Assembly: GCF_900116645.1 (NCBI RefSeq)
Contig: NZ_FPBO01000030.1
Location: 46,689 to 110,688, forward strand
Source of the DNA: Pseudoduganella namucuonensis
Lineage (GTDB): Bacteria > Pseudomonadota > Gammaproteobacteria > Burkholderiales > Burkholderiaceae_D
Length of the DNA: 64,000 nt
Reading direction: 5' to 3'
The notes beneath the pieces are model-generated. The model did no database searches, was not told the origin of the DNA, and saw only the letters and a list, made by a program, of their open reading frames with translations. Positions 25,975-34,240 of the stretch are shown piece after piece. Every line of letters begins with the position of its first letter. Position 1 is the first letter of the stretch. The translations under genes were made by a program, and so were the position numbers.

Positions 25975-27416
25975 ACCACCGCGTAGCGCTCCAGCGTCCG
26001 CTTGCGCGCCTCGTCGTGCGCCACCACCGGCGGCGGGTAGTTCTCCCCCAGCCGTACGCCTTTCCGCTCCAGCACCGCGCGCGGCACGGTCCACGGCGCG
26101 TGGATCTCCTTGTGGTCCAGCGCCTTCAGTTGCGGCAGGTGGCGCTTGATGAACTCCCCCCGCGCGTCGAACTTTTGCGACTGCGTGACCGGATTGAAAA
26201 TGCGGAAGTAGGGCTGCGCGTCGCAGCCGGACGACGACGCCCACTGCCACCCGCCATTGTTGGCCGCCAGGTCGAAATCGTTCAGGCGCAGCGCGAAATA
26301 GGCCTCGCCGCGGCGCCAGTCGATGCCCAGGTCCTTCACCAGGAAGCAGGCCGTCACCATGCGCAGCCGGTTGTGCATATAGCCGGTCTGGTTCAGCTGC
26401 GCCATCGCCGCGTCCACCAGCGGATAGCCGGTGCGGCCCTCGCACCAGGCGGCGAACATCTCGTCCGCTTCCGCGCCGCTTTCCCATTCGATGGCGTCGT
26501 AGGCCGGCTTGAACGACGACACCGCCACGCGCGGATGGTGGTAGAGGATCATCATGTAGAACTCGCGCCAGATCAGCTCCGACAGCCACACCGCGCCGCC
26601 TTCGCCCGCCAGTCCGCGGGCCGACAGCTCGGCCACCGTGCGCGCCAGGTGCCGTATCGACACCGTGCCGAAGCGCAGGTGCAGGGACAGGTGGGACGTG
26701 CCCCGCACGGCGGGATAGTCGCGCGCCACGCCGTAGTCGGCCAAACGGGACAGGAAGTCCTCGAACAGTCGCGCGCCGCCGCTCATGCCGGTGGGGATGC
26801 CCAGCCGGTCCAGGTCGCCGCGCTGGAAGCCCAGCTCCTCCAGCGACGGCGGCGGCGGCGCCGGCAGCGGCGGCGCCAGCAGCGCGGCGTGGGGCTCGAT
26901 GTCGAACGGCGCCAGGCACGCCGGCTCGGCCAGCATTTTCCTCAGCCAGGCGTTTTTGTAGGGCGTGAACACGGAAAACGGCGTGCCCGCCTGCGACAGC
27001 ACCTCGTTCTTCTCGAACACCACCTGGTCCTTGAAGGTGAAGAAGGGGCGCGAGTCGGCGGCCAGCGCCCTGGCCACCGACTCGTCGCGGGCGATGGCTT
27101 GCGGCTCGTAGTCGTGGTTGGCGAACACCGCGTCCACACCCAGCTCGGCGGCCAGGCGGGGGATCTCCTCCACCGCCGCCGCGTGCCGCACGATCAGGTC
27201 GCCGCCCAGCTGTTGTAATTCCGCCCGCAGCTCGGCGACGCAGGCGTGGATGAACGCCACGCGGCGGTCGGCGCGGGGCAGCGGGTCCAGGATTTCCTTG
27301 TCAAATATGAAAGCGCAATGGACTTTTCCGCCGCGCCGCAGGGCGTGGTGCAGGGCGGCGTGGTCGAAGGCGCGCAGGTCGCGGCGGAACCAAACTAACG
27401 AGGTATTGAGTGGCAT
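25959..27416 (-). CDS. phrB: deoxyribodipyrimidine photolyase
   Basis: A 485-residue class I CPD photolyase, which repairs UV-induced pyrimidine dimers using light, FAD and an antenna cofactor. The N-terminal antenna domain begins MPLNTSLVWFRRDLR, and the C-terminal FAD domain contains GRTGYPLVDAAMAQL, the TGYMHNRLRM motif and the NNGGWQWASSSGCDAQPYFRIFNP segment characteristic of the family. I chose the ATG at 27416 over one 13 codons upstream, because the upstream DNA looks like a promoter (TACTAT) and the shorter product fits the family start. It is convergent with chpA and divergent from yqgE. Confidence 0.94.
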   Translation of the reverse strand: MPLNTSLVWFRRDLRAFDHAALHHALRRGGKVHCAFIFDKEILDPLPRADRRVAFIHACVAELRAELQQLGGDLIVRHAAAVEEIPRLAAELGVDAVFANHDYEPQAIARDESVARALAADSRPFFTFKDQVVFEKNEVLSQAGTPFSVFTPYKNAWLRKMLAEPACLAPFDIEPHAALLAPPLPAPPPPSLEELGFQRGDLDRLGIPTGMSGGARLFEDFLSRLADYGVARDYPAVRGTSHLSLHLRFGTVSIRHLARTVAELSARGLAGEGGAVWLSELIWREFYMMILYHHPRVAVSSFKPAYDAIEWESGAEADEMFAAWCEGRTGYPLVDAAMAQLNQTGYMHNRLRMVTACFLVKDLGIDWRRGEAYFALRLNDFDLAANNGGWQWASSSGCDAQPYFRIFNPVTQSQKFDARGEFIKRHLPQLKALDHKEIHAPWTVPRAVLERKGVRLGENYPPPVVAHDEARKRTLERYAVVKAGG

Positions 27417-27534
27417 ACGTGGCCGTGATGGCAATTCATAGTAAACTGTCGCCATAACCGTAGCGAACAAACGTGCAATATTACCGTAAAGATCACAATA
27501 AAATACCCCGCAGACCAGCAGAGAGAGCAAGCGT

Positions 27535-28191
27535 ATGAAGAAAACTAAAGCCGGTCACCCTCTGCCCGCACCTGGTTTGATGCAGGAGCCCACCGACCCG
27601 TTGGCGCCCGTGGCGGCGCCGGCCCCCGCGCTCAACCTGGCAAACCATTTCCTGATCGCCATGCCGTCCATGGAAGACCCCGTCTTTGGCGGCACCGTCG
27701 TCTATGTGTGCGAGCATAACGAGAACGGCGTGCTGGGCGTGGTCATCAACAAGCCCACCGACATGACGATGCAGGTGCTGTTCGAACGCATCGACCTGGA
27801 ACCCGCCACCAACCTGTCGCCGGCCATCGTGGACGAGCCCATCATGTTCGGCGGCCCGGTGCAGGACGACCGCGGCTTCGTGCTGCACACGCCCGGCGCC
27901 CGCTATTCCTCGTCGCTGACCGTGACGGACGAGGTCGCCTTCACGACGTCGATCGACGTGCTGGAGGCCGTCGCCAAGGGCACCGGCCCGGAGCGCATGC
28001 TGGTCTCGATCGGCTACGCGGGCTGGAGCCCGGGCCAGCTGGAGGACGAGATCAGCCGCAACGGCTGGCTCACCGTCGGCGCCCAGCCCCACATCCTGTT
28101 CGACGTTCCGGTCGAGGAGCGCTATTTCGCCGCCATGAAACTGCTGGGCTTCGACCCGCTGATGCTGGCCGCCGAGGCGGGCCATGCCTGA
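27535..28191 (+). CDS. yqgE: YqgE/AlgH family protein
   Basis: A 218-residue DUF179 (YqgE/AlgH) protein. The family core starts at about residue 35 (LANHFLIAMPSMEDPVFGGTVVYVCEH), followed by GVVINKPT, FGGPVQDDRGFVLH and GYAGWSPGQLEDEI. The N-terminal 34 residues are a proline/alanine-rich extension. The biochemical role is not settled; the name AlgH reflects an effect on alginate control in Pseudomonas. The gene is almost always next to ruvX, which it overlaps by eight bases here. GAGAGAGC before the ATG is the likely ribosome binding site. Confidence 0.93.
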   Translation: MKKTKAGHPLPAPGLMQEPTDPLAPVAAPAPALNLANHFLIAMPSMEDPVFGGTVVYVCEHNENGVLGVVINKPTDMTMQVLFERIDLEPATNLSPAIVDEPIMFGGPVQDDRGFVLHTPGARYSSSLTVTDEVAFTTSIDVLEAVAKGTGPERMLVSIGYAGWSPGQLEDEISRNGWLTVGAQPHILFDVPVEERYFAAMKLLGFDPLMLAAEAGHA

Positions 28192-28633
28192 AGCGGAAAG
28201 TATCGCGCCGGTGTCCGCGCCGGCGGGCGCGCCGGTGCCCGCTCAAGCGATCGACACCGTGTTCGGTTTCGATTTCGGCGTCAAACGCATCGGCGTCGCG
28301 ATGGGCAACACGCTGATACGGCAAGCGGCGCCGCTGGCGGTGATTTCCGCCGCCGCCAACGACGCGCGTTTCGCCGAGATCGCCGCGCTGATCGCGAAAT
28401 GGGGACCGACCCGCTTCGTGGTCGGCCTGCCCACGCATCCGGACGGCACCGCGCACGACATGACCGCGCGCTGCCGCAAGTTCGCCAATCAACTGAACGG
28501 CCGCTTCAACCTGCCCGTGGACCTGGTGGACGAGCGCTATTCGTCCGCCGTCATCCACGCCAAGCGCGGGGAGGTCATCGACGACCGCGCCGCCTCCATC
28601 ATTCTGCAACAATACTTCGACGAACATGTCTAA
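28184..28633 (+). CDS. ruvX: Holliday junction resolvase-like protein RuvX/YqgF
   Basis: A 149-residue RNase H-fold protein. The first catalytic aspartate lies in FGFDFGVKRIGVAMGN, the acidic LVDERYSS motif and the C-terminal DDRAASIILQQYFDEH match YqgF, which is linked to processing of the 16S rRNA 5' end and to resolution of DNA junctions in different organisms. The first 22 residues are a non-conserved proline/alanine stretch. It overlaps yqgE upstream and pyrR downstream by eight bases each, which implies tight translational coupling in one operon. Confidence 0.93.
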   Translation: MPEAESIAPVSAPAGAPVPAQAIDTVFGFDFGVKRIGVAMGNTLIRQAAPLAVISAAANDARFAEIAALIAKWGPTRFVVGLPTHPDGTAHDMTARCRKFANQLNGRFNLPVDLVDERYSSAVIHAKRGEVIDDRAASIILQQYFDEHV

Positions 28634-29150
28634 CATCCCCAATCCTTCCAGCCTGGACGCGGAGGCGCTCTACGCCGAGCTGCTGCGGCAGGTCAAAGCC
28701 GGCCTGGCCGACGCCCACGAGCCGGCCATCGTCGGCATCCATTCCGGCGGCGCCTGGCTGGCCGAACGGCTGGCCGCCGACCTCGGCCTGGGCGAGCGCT
28801 GCGGCGTGCTGGACGTCTCCTTCTACCGCGACGACTACGCCAAGAAGGGCCTGCCGGCCGGCATGAAGCCGACCCACATCACCTTCGACGTCGCTGGCGC
28901 CACCCTGCTGCTGGTGGACGACGTGCTGTACACCGGCCGCACCACGCGCGCGGCCATCAACGAACTGTTCGATTACGGCCGCCCGGCCAAGATCATGCTG
29001 GCCGCGCTGGTCGACCGCGGCGGCCGCCAATTGCCGGTGGCCGCCGATTTCGTCGCCGCCAAGGTCGCCGTGCCGCAGGGCCAGGCCCTGGTGCTGAAAC
29101 GCGCCGACGCCGGACAATTCACGCTCACCATTGAAAACGACCATGCTTAA
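28626..29150 (+). CDS. pyrR: bifunctional pyrimidine regulator/uracil phosphoribosyltransferase PyrR
   Basis: A 174-residue type I phosphoribosyltransferase with the PRPP loop LLLVDDVLYTGRTTRAA and the PyrR-like LVDRGGRQLPVAADFVA motif. In Gram-positive bacteria PyrR binds pyr leader RNA; here the gene overlaps pyrB by eight bases, with no leader or terminator between them, so attenuation at that junction is not possible and the enzymatic role (uracil + PRPP to UMP) or regulation elsewhere is more likely. It forms the head of a pyrR-pyrB-pyrC' set downstream of ruvX. Confidence 0.9.
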   Translation: MSNIPNPSSLDAEALYAELLRQVKAGLADAHEPAIVGIHSGGAWLAERLAADLGLGERCGVLDVSFYRDDYAKKGLPAGMKPTHITFDVAGATLLLVDDVLYTGRTTRAAINELFDYGRPAKIMLAALVDRGGRQLPVAADFVAAKVAVPQGQALVLKRADAGQFTLTIENDHA

Positions 29151-30108
29151 TCCGCAACTGAACAAAAACGGCGAACTGCAGCACCTGCTGTCGATCGAGG
29201 GACTGCCCAAGTCCATCGTCACCCACATCCTGGACACCGCGTCCTCCTTCGTCGGCGTGTCCGACCGCGAAGTGAAGAAGGTGCCGCTGATGCGCGGCAA
29301 GAGCGTGTTCAACCTGTTCTTCGAGAACTCCACGCGCACCCGGACCACCTTCGAGATCGCCTCCAAGCGCCTGTCGGCGGACGTGATCAACCTGAACATC
29401 TCGGCCTCGTCGGCCAGCAAGGGCGAGTCGCTGCTCGACACCATCGACAACCTGTCGGCCATGCACGCCGACATGTTCGTGGTGCGCCACTCGCAGTCCG
29501 GCGCGCCCTACCTGATCGCCAAGCACCTGATCGACCACAAGCAGAACCACGTGCACGTGGTGAACGCGGGCGACGGCCGCCACGCGCACCCGACCCAGGG
29601 CCTGCTGGACATGTACACCATCCGCCACTACAAGAAGGATTTCTCGAACCTGACGGTGGCCATCGTCGGCGACATCCTGCACAGCCGCGTGGCGCGCTCG
29701 GACATCCACGCGCTGACCACGCTGGGCGTGCCGGAAGTGCGCGCCATCGGCCCGCACACGCTGCTGCCGGGCGGCCTGGACCAGATGGGCGTGCGCACCT
29801 TCACCGACATGAACGAGGGCCTGAAGGGCGTCGACGTGATCATCATGCTGCGGCTGCAGAACGAGCGCATGAACGGCGCGCTGCTGCCGTCGGCGCAGGA
29901 ATACTTCAAGAGCTACGGCCTGACCCCGGAACGCCTGGCGCTGGCCAAGCCGGACGCCATCGTCATGCACCCGGGCCCGATGAACCGCGGCGTGGAGATC
30001 GACTCCGCCGTGGCGGACGGCCCGCAGGCGGTGATCCTGCCGCAGGTGACATTCGGTATCGCGGTCCGCATGGCGGTGATGAGCATTTTGGCTGGGACGC
30101 AGGCATGA
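29143..30108 (+). CDS. pyrB: aspartate carbamoyltransferase catalytic chain
   Basis: PyrB condenses carbamoyl phosphate with aspartate in pyrimidine synthesis. The 321-residue product has the carbamoyl-phosphate motif FFENSTRTRTTFE, the SSASKGES loop supplying the neighbouring-subunit Ser/Lys, the HPTQ motif and the MHPGPMNRGVE C-terminal motif. The ATG at 29143 lies inside the pyrR end; a TTG at 29131 is less likely. No pyrI regulatory subunit gene is present. The dihydroorotase-like partner starts at the pyrB stop, as in the class A ATCase of Pseudomonas, in which PyrB assembles with an inactive PyrC'. Confidence 0.95.
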   Translation: MLNPQLNKNGELQHLLSIEGLPKSIVTHILDTASSFVGVSDREVKKVPLMRGKSVFNLFFENSTRTRTTFEIASKRLSADVINLNISASSASKGESLLDTIDNLSAMHADMFVVRHSQSGAPYLIAKHLIDHKQNHVHVVNAGDGRHAHPTQGLLDMYTIRHYKKDFSNLTVAIVGDILHSRVARSDIHALTTLGVPEVRAIGPHTLLPGGLDQMGVRTFTDMNEGLKGVDVIIMLRLQNERMNGALLPSAQEYFKSYGLTPERLALAKPDAIVMHPGPMNRGVEIDSAVADGPQAVILPQVTFGIAVRMAVMSILAGTQA

Positions 30109-31406
30109 ACAACGCAAGCATGAACTTACTGATCAAAAACGGCCGCGTGATCGACCCGGCCAACGGCGTGGACGCCGTGCGGGACCTGTACATCGTGGAC
30201 GGCAAGGTGGCCGGCGTGGGCGCCGCCCCGGCGGACTTCAAGGCCGGGCGCACCATTGACGCCAGCGGCCTGGTGGTCGCCCCCGGCCTGGTCGACCTGT
30301 CGGCCCGCCTGCGCGAGCCGGGCTACGAATACAAGGCCACGCTGGACTCGGAAATGCAGGCCGCCATGCAGGGCGGCGTCACCAGCCTGGTGTGCCCGCC
30401 GGACACCGACCCCGTGCTCGACGAGCCGGGCCTGGTGGAGATGCTGAAGCACCGCGCGCGCCGCCTGAACCAGGCCCACGTGCACCCGCTGGGCGCGCTG
30501 ACCATGGGCCTGAAGGGCAAGGCGCTGACCGAGATGGCCGAGCTGACCGAGTCCGGCTGCATCGGCTTCTCGCAGGCCGAGGAGCCGATCGAGGACACCA
30601 CCGTGCTGCTGCGCGCCATGCAGTACGCTAAGACCTACGGCTTCACCGTGTGGCTGCGCGCGCAGGACGCGCACATCGGCCGCGGCGGCGTCGCCCACGC
30701 CGGCCCGCTGGCCTCGCGCCTGGGCCTGTCCGGCGTGCCGGTGATGGCCGAGACCATCGCGCTGCACACCATCTTCGAACTGATGCGCGCCACCGGCGCG
30801 CGCGTGCACCTGTGCCGCTTGTCGTCCGCCGCCGGGCTGGAACTGGTGCGCGCGGCCAAGGCCGAGGGCCTGCCCGTCACTTGCGACGTGGGCGCCCACC
30901 ACATCCACCTGACCGACGCCGACATCGGCTTCTTCGACCCCAACGCGCGCGTCACGCCGCCGTTCCGCAGCCAGCGCGACCGCGACGCGATCCGCGCCGG
31001 CCTGCTGGACGGCACGGTGGACGCGATCTGCTCCGACCACACCCCGGTCGACGACGACGAGAAGTTGCTGCCCTTCGGCGAGGCCTCGCCCGGCGCCACA
31101 GGCCTGGAACTGCTGCTGTCGCTGGCGCTGAAATGGTCGGACGACTACGCCGGCGGCAAGCTGGCGCTGGCCGTCAGCCGCATCAGCGCCGACGCCGCGC
31201 GCGTGGCCGGCCTGAATGCCGGCCAGCTGGGCGTGGGCAGCGTGGCCGACGTCTGCGTGTTCGACCCGGCCGCGCGCTGGACCGTCGAGGGCGGCGCGCT
31301 GGCCAGCCAGGGCAAGCACACCCCCTTCCTCGGCTACGAGCTGGCGGGCCAGGTGCAAGCGACCATCGTCGCCGGCCACGTCGCCTACGAGCGCAACGCG
31401 CGCTGA
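30105..31406 (+). CDS. pyrC': inactive dihydroorotase-like subunit PyrC' (PyrX)
   Basis: A 433-residue amidohydrolase-fold protein in the dihydroorotase family. The metal-binding H-x-H of active enzymes (D-x-H-x-H-x-R-E-P-G) is replaced: the sequence reads DLSARLREPG, so both histidines are lost, and a later ligand position reads LCRLSSA instead of a histidine-containing motif. The CSDHTP motif is kept. In Pseudomonas the equivalent PyrC' is catalytically dead but needed to assemble active PyrB dodecamers; I infer the same here. A true pyrC is expected elsewhere in the genome. It overlaps pyrB by four bases (ATGA). Confidence 0.9.
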   Translation: MNNASMNLLIKNGRVIDPANGVDAVRDLYIVDGKVAGVGAAPADFKAGRTIDASGLVVAPGLVDLSARLREPGYEYKATLDSEMQAAMQGGVTSLVCPPDTDPVLDEPGLVEMLKHRARRLNQAHVHPLGALTMGLKGKALTEMAELTESGCIGFSQAEEPIEDTTVLLRAMQYAKTYGFTVWLRAQDAHIGRGGVAHAGPLASRLGLSGVPVMAETIALHTIFELMRATGARVHLCRLSSAAGLELVRAAKAEGLPVTCDVGAHHIHLTDADIGFFDPNARVTPPFRSQRDRDAIRAGLLDGTVDAICSDHTPVDDDEKLLPFGEASPGATGLELLLSLALKWSDDYAGGKLALAVSRISADAARVAGLNAGQLGVGSVADVCVFDPAARWTVEGGALASQGKHTPFLGYELAGQVQATIVAGHVAYERNAR

Positions 31407-31416
31407 TTCCAGTAAG

Positions 31417-31460
31417 AAATGTCCACCAAATGTCCACATCGGTGCCTGACACCGATGTGG
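31417..31460. repeat. tandem 10-mer plus 11-bp perfect hairpin (REP-like)
   Basis: AAATGTCCAC occurs twice in tandem (31417-31426 and 31428-31437), and then CCACATCGGTG (31434-31444) pairs perfectly with CACCGATGTGG (31450-31460) around a 5-base loop. The core GGTGCCTGACACC resembles the palindrome at 61527-61539. It lies between pyrC' and a plsC gene and could terminate transcription or be a dispersed extragenic repeat. Confidence 0.75.
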
Positions 31461-31488
31461 TTCTGACAAGACATCGCGAGGTTTTTTT

Positions 31489-32229
31489 TTGCTTATCTTC
31501 CGCCTGGCGCGGCTCGTCCTGCATATGTTTTACGGCATGGCGGTGTGCGCCGTCGTGTTTCCCTGGATAGGGACCGCGGCCCGCAACGGCCACATCCTGC
31601 GCTGGTCGCGCCGTCTTTTGAAAATCTGCAACGTCAGCGTCGAGGTGGCGCCCGGCGGCGTCGAGCCGCTGGGGCACGCGATGGTGGTGGCCAACCACGT
31701 CTCGTGGCTGGACATCTTCGTCATCGACGCGCTCTATCCCTGCCGCTTCGTGGCCAAGGCGGAGATCCGCGACTGGCCGCTGGCCGGCTGGCTGGTGGAC
31801 AAGGCCGGCACCGTGTTCATCGCGCGCGGCAACCGGCGCGACCTGCGCCATATCTTCAAGGGGCTGGTGCACAGCCTGCAGGCGGGCGAGCGCGTGGCCT
31901 TCTTCCCGGAGGGCACCACCGCGCCGCAGGGCACCGTGCTGCCCTTCCACGCCAACCTGTTCGAGGCGGCGGTGGACGCCAAGGTGATGGTGCAGCCATT
32001 CGCGCTCAGCTATGTGGACCGGGACGGCGCGCCGCACCCGGCAGTGGAATTCCTCGGCGAGATGACGTTCGCGCAAAGCGTGGTGGCCATCCTGGGCGGC
32101 AAGCCGGTGCGCGCGCGCCTGCACAGCCTGCCGGCGATCGACGCCGACGGCGCCCACCGCCGGGAACTGGCGCAGGCCGCGCACGACGCCATCGCCGGCG
32201 CGCTGGGCGTGGCGCCGCGCCAATACTAG
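31489..32229 (+). CDS. 1-acyl-sn-glycerol-3-phosphate acyltransferase (PlsC family)
   Basis: A 246-residue lysophospholipid acyltransferase. An N-terminal membrane helix (about residues 5-27) is followed by the catalytic HX4D motif NHVSWLD (His70, Asp75) and the substrate motif FFPEGTT near residue 142. It probably acylates lysophosphatidate or another lysolipid at the inner membrane. The start is a TTG whose two T residues are the end of a nine-T tract; GCGAGG upstream is the ribosome binding site. Its stop shares a CTAG with the stop of apaH on the opposite strand. A second PlsC-type gene occurs at 44269-45009. Confidence 0.9.
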   Translation: MLIFRLARLVLHMFYGMAVCAVVFPWIGTAARNGHILRWSRRLLKICNVSVEVAPGGVEPLGHAMVVANHVSWLDIFVIDALYPCRFVAKAEIRDWPLAGWLVDKAGTVFIARGNRRDLRHIFKGLVHSLQAGERVAFFPEGTTAPQGTVLPFHANLFEAAVDAKVMVQPFALSYVDRDGAPHPAVEFLGEMTFAQSVVAILGGKPVRARLHSLPAIDADGAHRRELAQAAHDAIAGALGVAPRQY

Positions 32230-33071
32230 GCCTTGCCGGCGTGGGCCCGGTATTCCGGGCACTGCACCTGCATCAGCGAGCGGTCCTCCAGGCACACGGC
32301 GGACAGGTAGCCGCCCCACACGCAGCCGGTGTCCAGCGCGATCAGGCGCGGCCGCAGCATCAGGCCCAGCGCCGACCAGTGGCCGAACACCACCGTCACG
32401 TCCTGCGTGCGGCGGCCGGGCACCTCGAACCACGGCATCAGGCCGCTGGCCGGGTCGGCCTTGGCGCTTTCCTTCATCTTGAAATCCATCACGCCGCCGG
32501 CCGTGCAAAAGCGCAGCCGCGTCAGCGCGTTGACGATGCAGCGCAGCCGTTCCGCGCCCTCCAGGCCGTCGTGCCAGGCGGCCGGCTGGTTGCCGTACAT
32601 GTGCGCCAGGAAACCGGCCCAGTCCGGCCCGCGCAGCGCCGCCTCCACCTCGCCCGCCAGCGCCATCGCCTGGTCCGCGTCCCATTGCGGCAGCACGCCG
32701 CCGTGCACCAGCAGGTGGCCGCCGCGGTGGATCGCCATCGGCCGCGTGCGCAGCCAGTCCATCAGCGCGGGGCCGTCCTGCGCCTCCAGGATGTGGCTGA
32801 GCGTGTCGGAATCGTGCGCCGGGCGGATGCCGTTGGCCACCGCCAGCAGGTGCAGGTCGTGGTTGCCCAGCACGGTGTCCACCAGGCCGCTGCTGGCCCG
32901 CGCCAGCGCGTACACGTAGCGCAGCGTGGCCAGCGAGTCCGGTCCGCGGTTGATCAGGTCTCCCGTGAACAGGATGGACGGCGTCTCGGCCTCCTCCGCC
33001 AGGATTCGTTCCACCAGCGCGACGGTCTGGTCGTGGCAGCCCTGCAGGTCCCCTATAACGTATGTTTTCAT
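32226..33071 (-). CDS. apaH: symmetrical bis(5'-nucleosyl)-tetraphosphatase
   Basis: ApaH hydrolyses Ap4A to two ADP and removes Np4 caps from RNA. The 281-residue calcineurin-like phosphoesterase shows the metal-binding series GDLQGC, GDLINRGPDS, GNHDLHLL and, later, HGG and FGHWSALG. It is cytoplasmic. The ATG at 33071 matches the usual family start MxTYxIGDxxG; another ATG five codons upstream is possible. It diverges from rfbB across 104 bases and converges with plsC. Confidence 0.93.
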   Translation of the reverse strand: MKTYVIGDLQGCHDQTVALVERILAEEAETPSILFTGDLINRGPDSLATLRYVYALARASSGLVDTVLGNHDLHLLAVANGIRPAHDSDTLSHILEAQDGPALMDWLRTRPMAIHRGGHLLVHGGVLPQWDADQAMALAGEVEAALRGPDWAGFLAHMYGNQPAAWHDGLEGAERLRCIVNALTRLRFCTAGGVMDFKMKESAKADPASGLMPWFEVPGRRTQDVTVVFGHWSALGLMLRPRLIALDTGCVWGGYLSAVCLEDRSLMQVQCPEYRAHAGKA

Positions 33072-33135
33072 GGTTTGTGGCGCCATGGCGTCGCGTTTGA
33101 GCGCATTATTTCCCCGATCCGGTGCGAGTTTCACA

Positions 33136-33141
33136 TAGAAT
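33136..33141 (+). promoter_or_regulatory. candidate -10 box of the rfb operon
   Basis: TAGAAT lies 40 bases upstream of the rfbB ATG in the apaH-rfbB gap. A ribosome binding site, AAGGA, follows at 33164-33168. No strong -35 hexamer is seen. Confidence 0.4.
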
Positions 33142-33175
33142 AACAAGCATGATTAATTGCAGCCAAGGATGTTAA

Positions 33176-34240
33176 ATGATCTTTGTTACAGGTGGTGCGG
33201 GTTTTATCGGGTCCAATTTCGTACTCGATTGGCTGGCGCAATCGGATGAGCCCGTGGTCAATTTCGACAAGCTGACCTACGCCGGCAATCTGAACAACCT
33301 GGCGTCCCTGAAACAGGATGCGCGCCATGTCTTCGTGCGCGGCGACATTTGCGACCAGGCCCAGGTGGCCGCCCTGCTGCAGCAGCACAAGCCGCGCGCG
33401 ATCGTGCATTTCGCCGCGGAAAGCCACGTGGACCGTTCCATCCACGGCCCCGGCGAGTTCATCCAGACCAACATCAACGGCACCTTCAGCCTGCTGGAGG
33501 CGGCCCGCGCCTACTGGAACGGGCTGCCGGAGGCCGAGCGCGGCGCCTTCCGCTTCCTGCACGTGTCGACCGACGAAGTGTACGGCACGCTGGGGCCGGA
33601 CGATGCGCCCTTCAGCGAAACCACGCCCTACGCGCCGAACAGCCCGTACTCGGCGTCCAAGGCGGCGTCCGACCACCTGGTGCGCTCCTACCACCACACC
33701 TACGGTTTCCCCACGCTGACCACCAATTGCTCGAACAATTACGGTCCCTACCACTTCCCGGAAAAGCTGATCCCGCTGATCATCGCCAACGCGCAGGCCG
33801 GCAAGCCGCTGCCGATCTACGGCGACGGCCAGCAGGTGCGCGACTGGCTGTACGTCAGCGACCATTGCATGGCGATCCGCCGCGTGCTGGAGGCGGGCCG
33901 CCTTGGCGAGACCTACAACGTGGGCGGCTGGAACGAGATGGCCAACCTGGACGTGGTGCACACGCTGTGCGACATGCTGGACCAGCTGAAGCCGAAGGCG
34001 GCCGGCAGCTACCGCGACCAGATCACGTTCGTCAAGGACCGTCCCGGCCACGACCGCCGCTACGCCATCGACGCGCGCAAGCTGGAGCGCGAACTGGGCT
34101 GGAAACCGGCCGAGACCTTCCAGTCCGGCATCAAGAAAACCGTGCAATGGTATCTGGACAACCAGGCCTGGGTGGCCGACGTGCAGTCCGGCGCCTACGC
34201 CAAATGGGTGGAAACCAATTACTTCAACCGGGAAGCGTGA
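33176..34240 (+). CDS. rfbB: dTDP-glucose 4,6-dehydratase
   Basis: RfbB (RmlB) converts dTDP-glucose to dTDP-4-keto-6-deoxyglucose, step two of dTDP-L-rhamnose synthesis. The 354-residue extended SDR has the NAD loop TGGAGFIGSNF at residues 5-15, the STDEVYG active-site segment containing the Asp-Glu acid/base pair, and the YSASKAASD motif carrying the catalytic Tyr-x-x-x-Lys. The gene begins a four-gene operon (rfbB-A-C-D) whose members overlap by one to four bases. Confidence 0.97.
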   Translation: MIFVTGGAGFIGSNFVLDWLAQSDEPVVNFDKLTYAGNLNNLASLKQDARHVFVRGDICDQAQVAALLQQHKPRAIVHFAAESHVDRSIHGPGEFIQTNINGTFSLLEAARAYWNGLPEAERGAFRFLHVSTDEVYGTLGPDDAPFSETTPYAPNSPYSASKAASDHLVRSYHHTYGFPTLTTNCSNNYGPYHFPEKLIPLIIANAQAGKPLPIYGDGQQVRDWLYVSDHCMAIRRVLEAGRLGETYNVGGWNEMANLDVVHTLCDMLDQLKPKAAGSYRDQITFVKDRPGHDRRYAIDARKLERELGWKPAETFQSGIKKTVQWYLDNQAWVADVQSGAYAKWVETNYFNREA

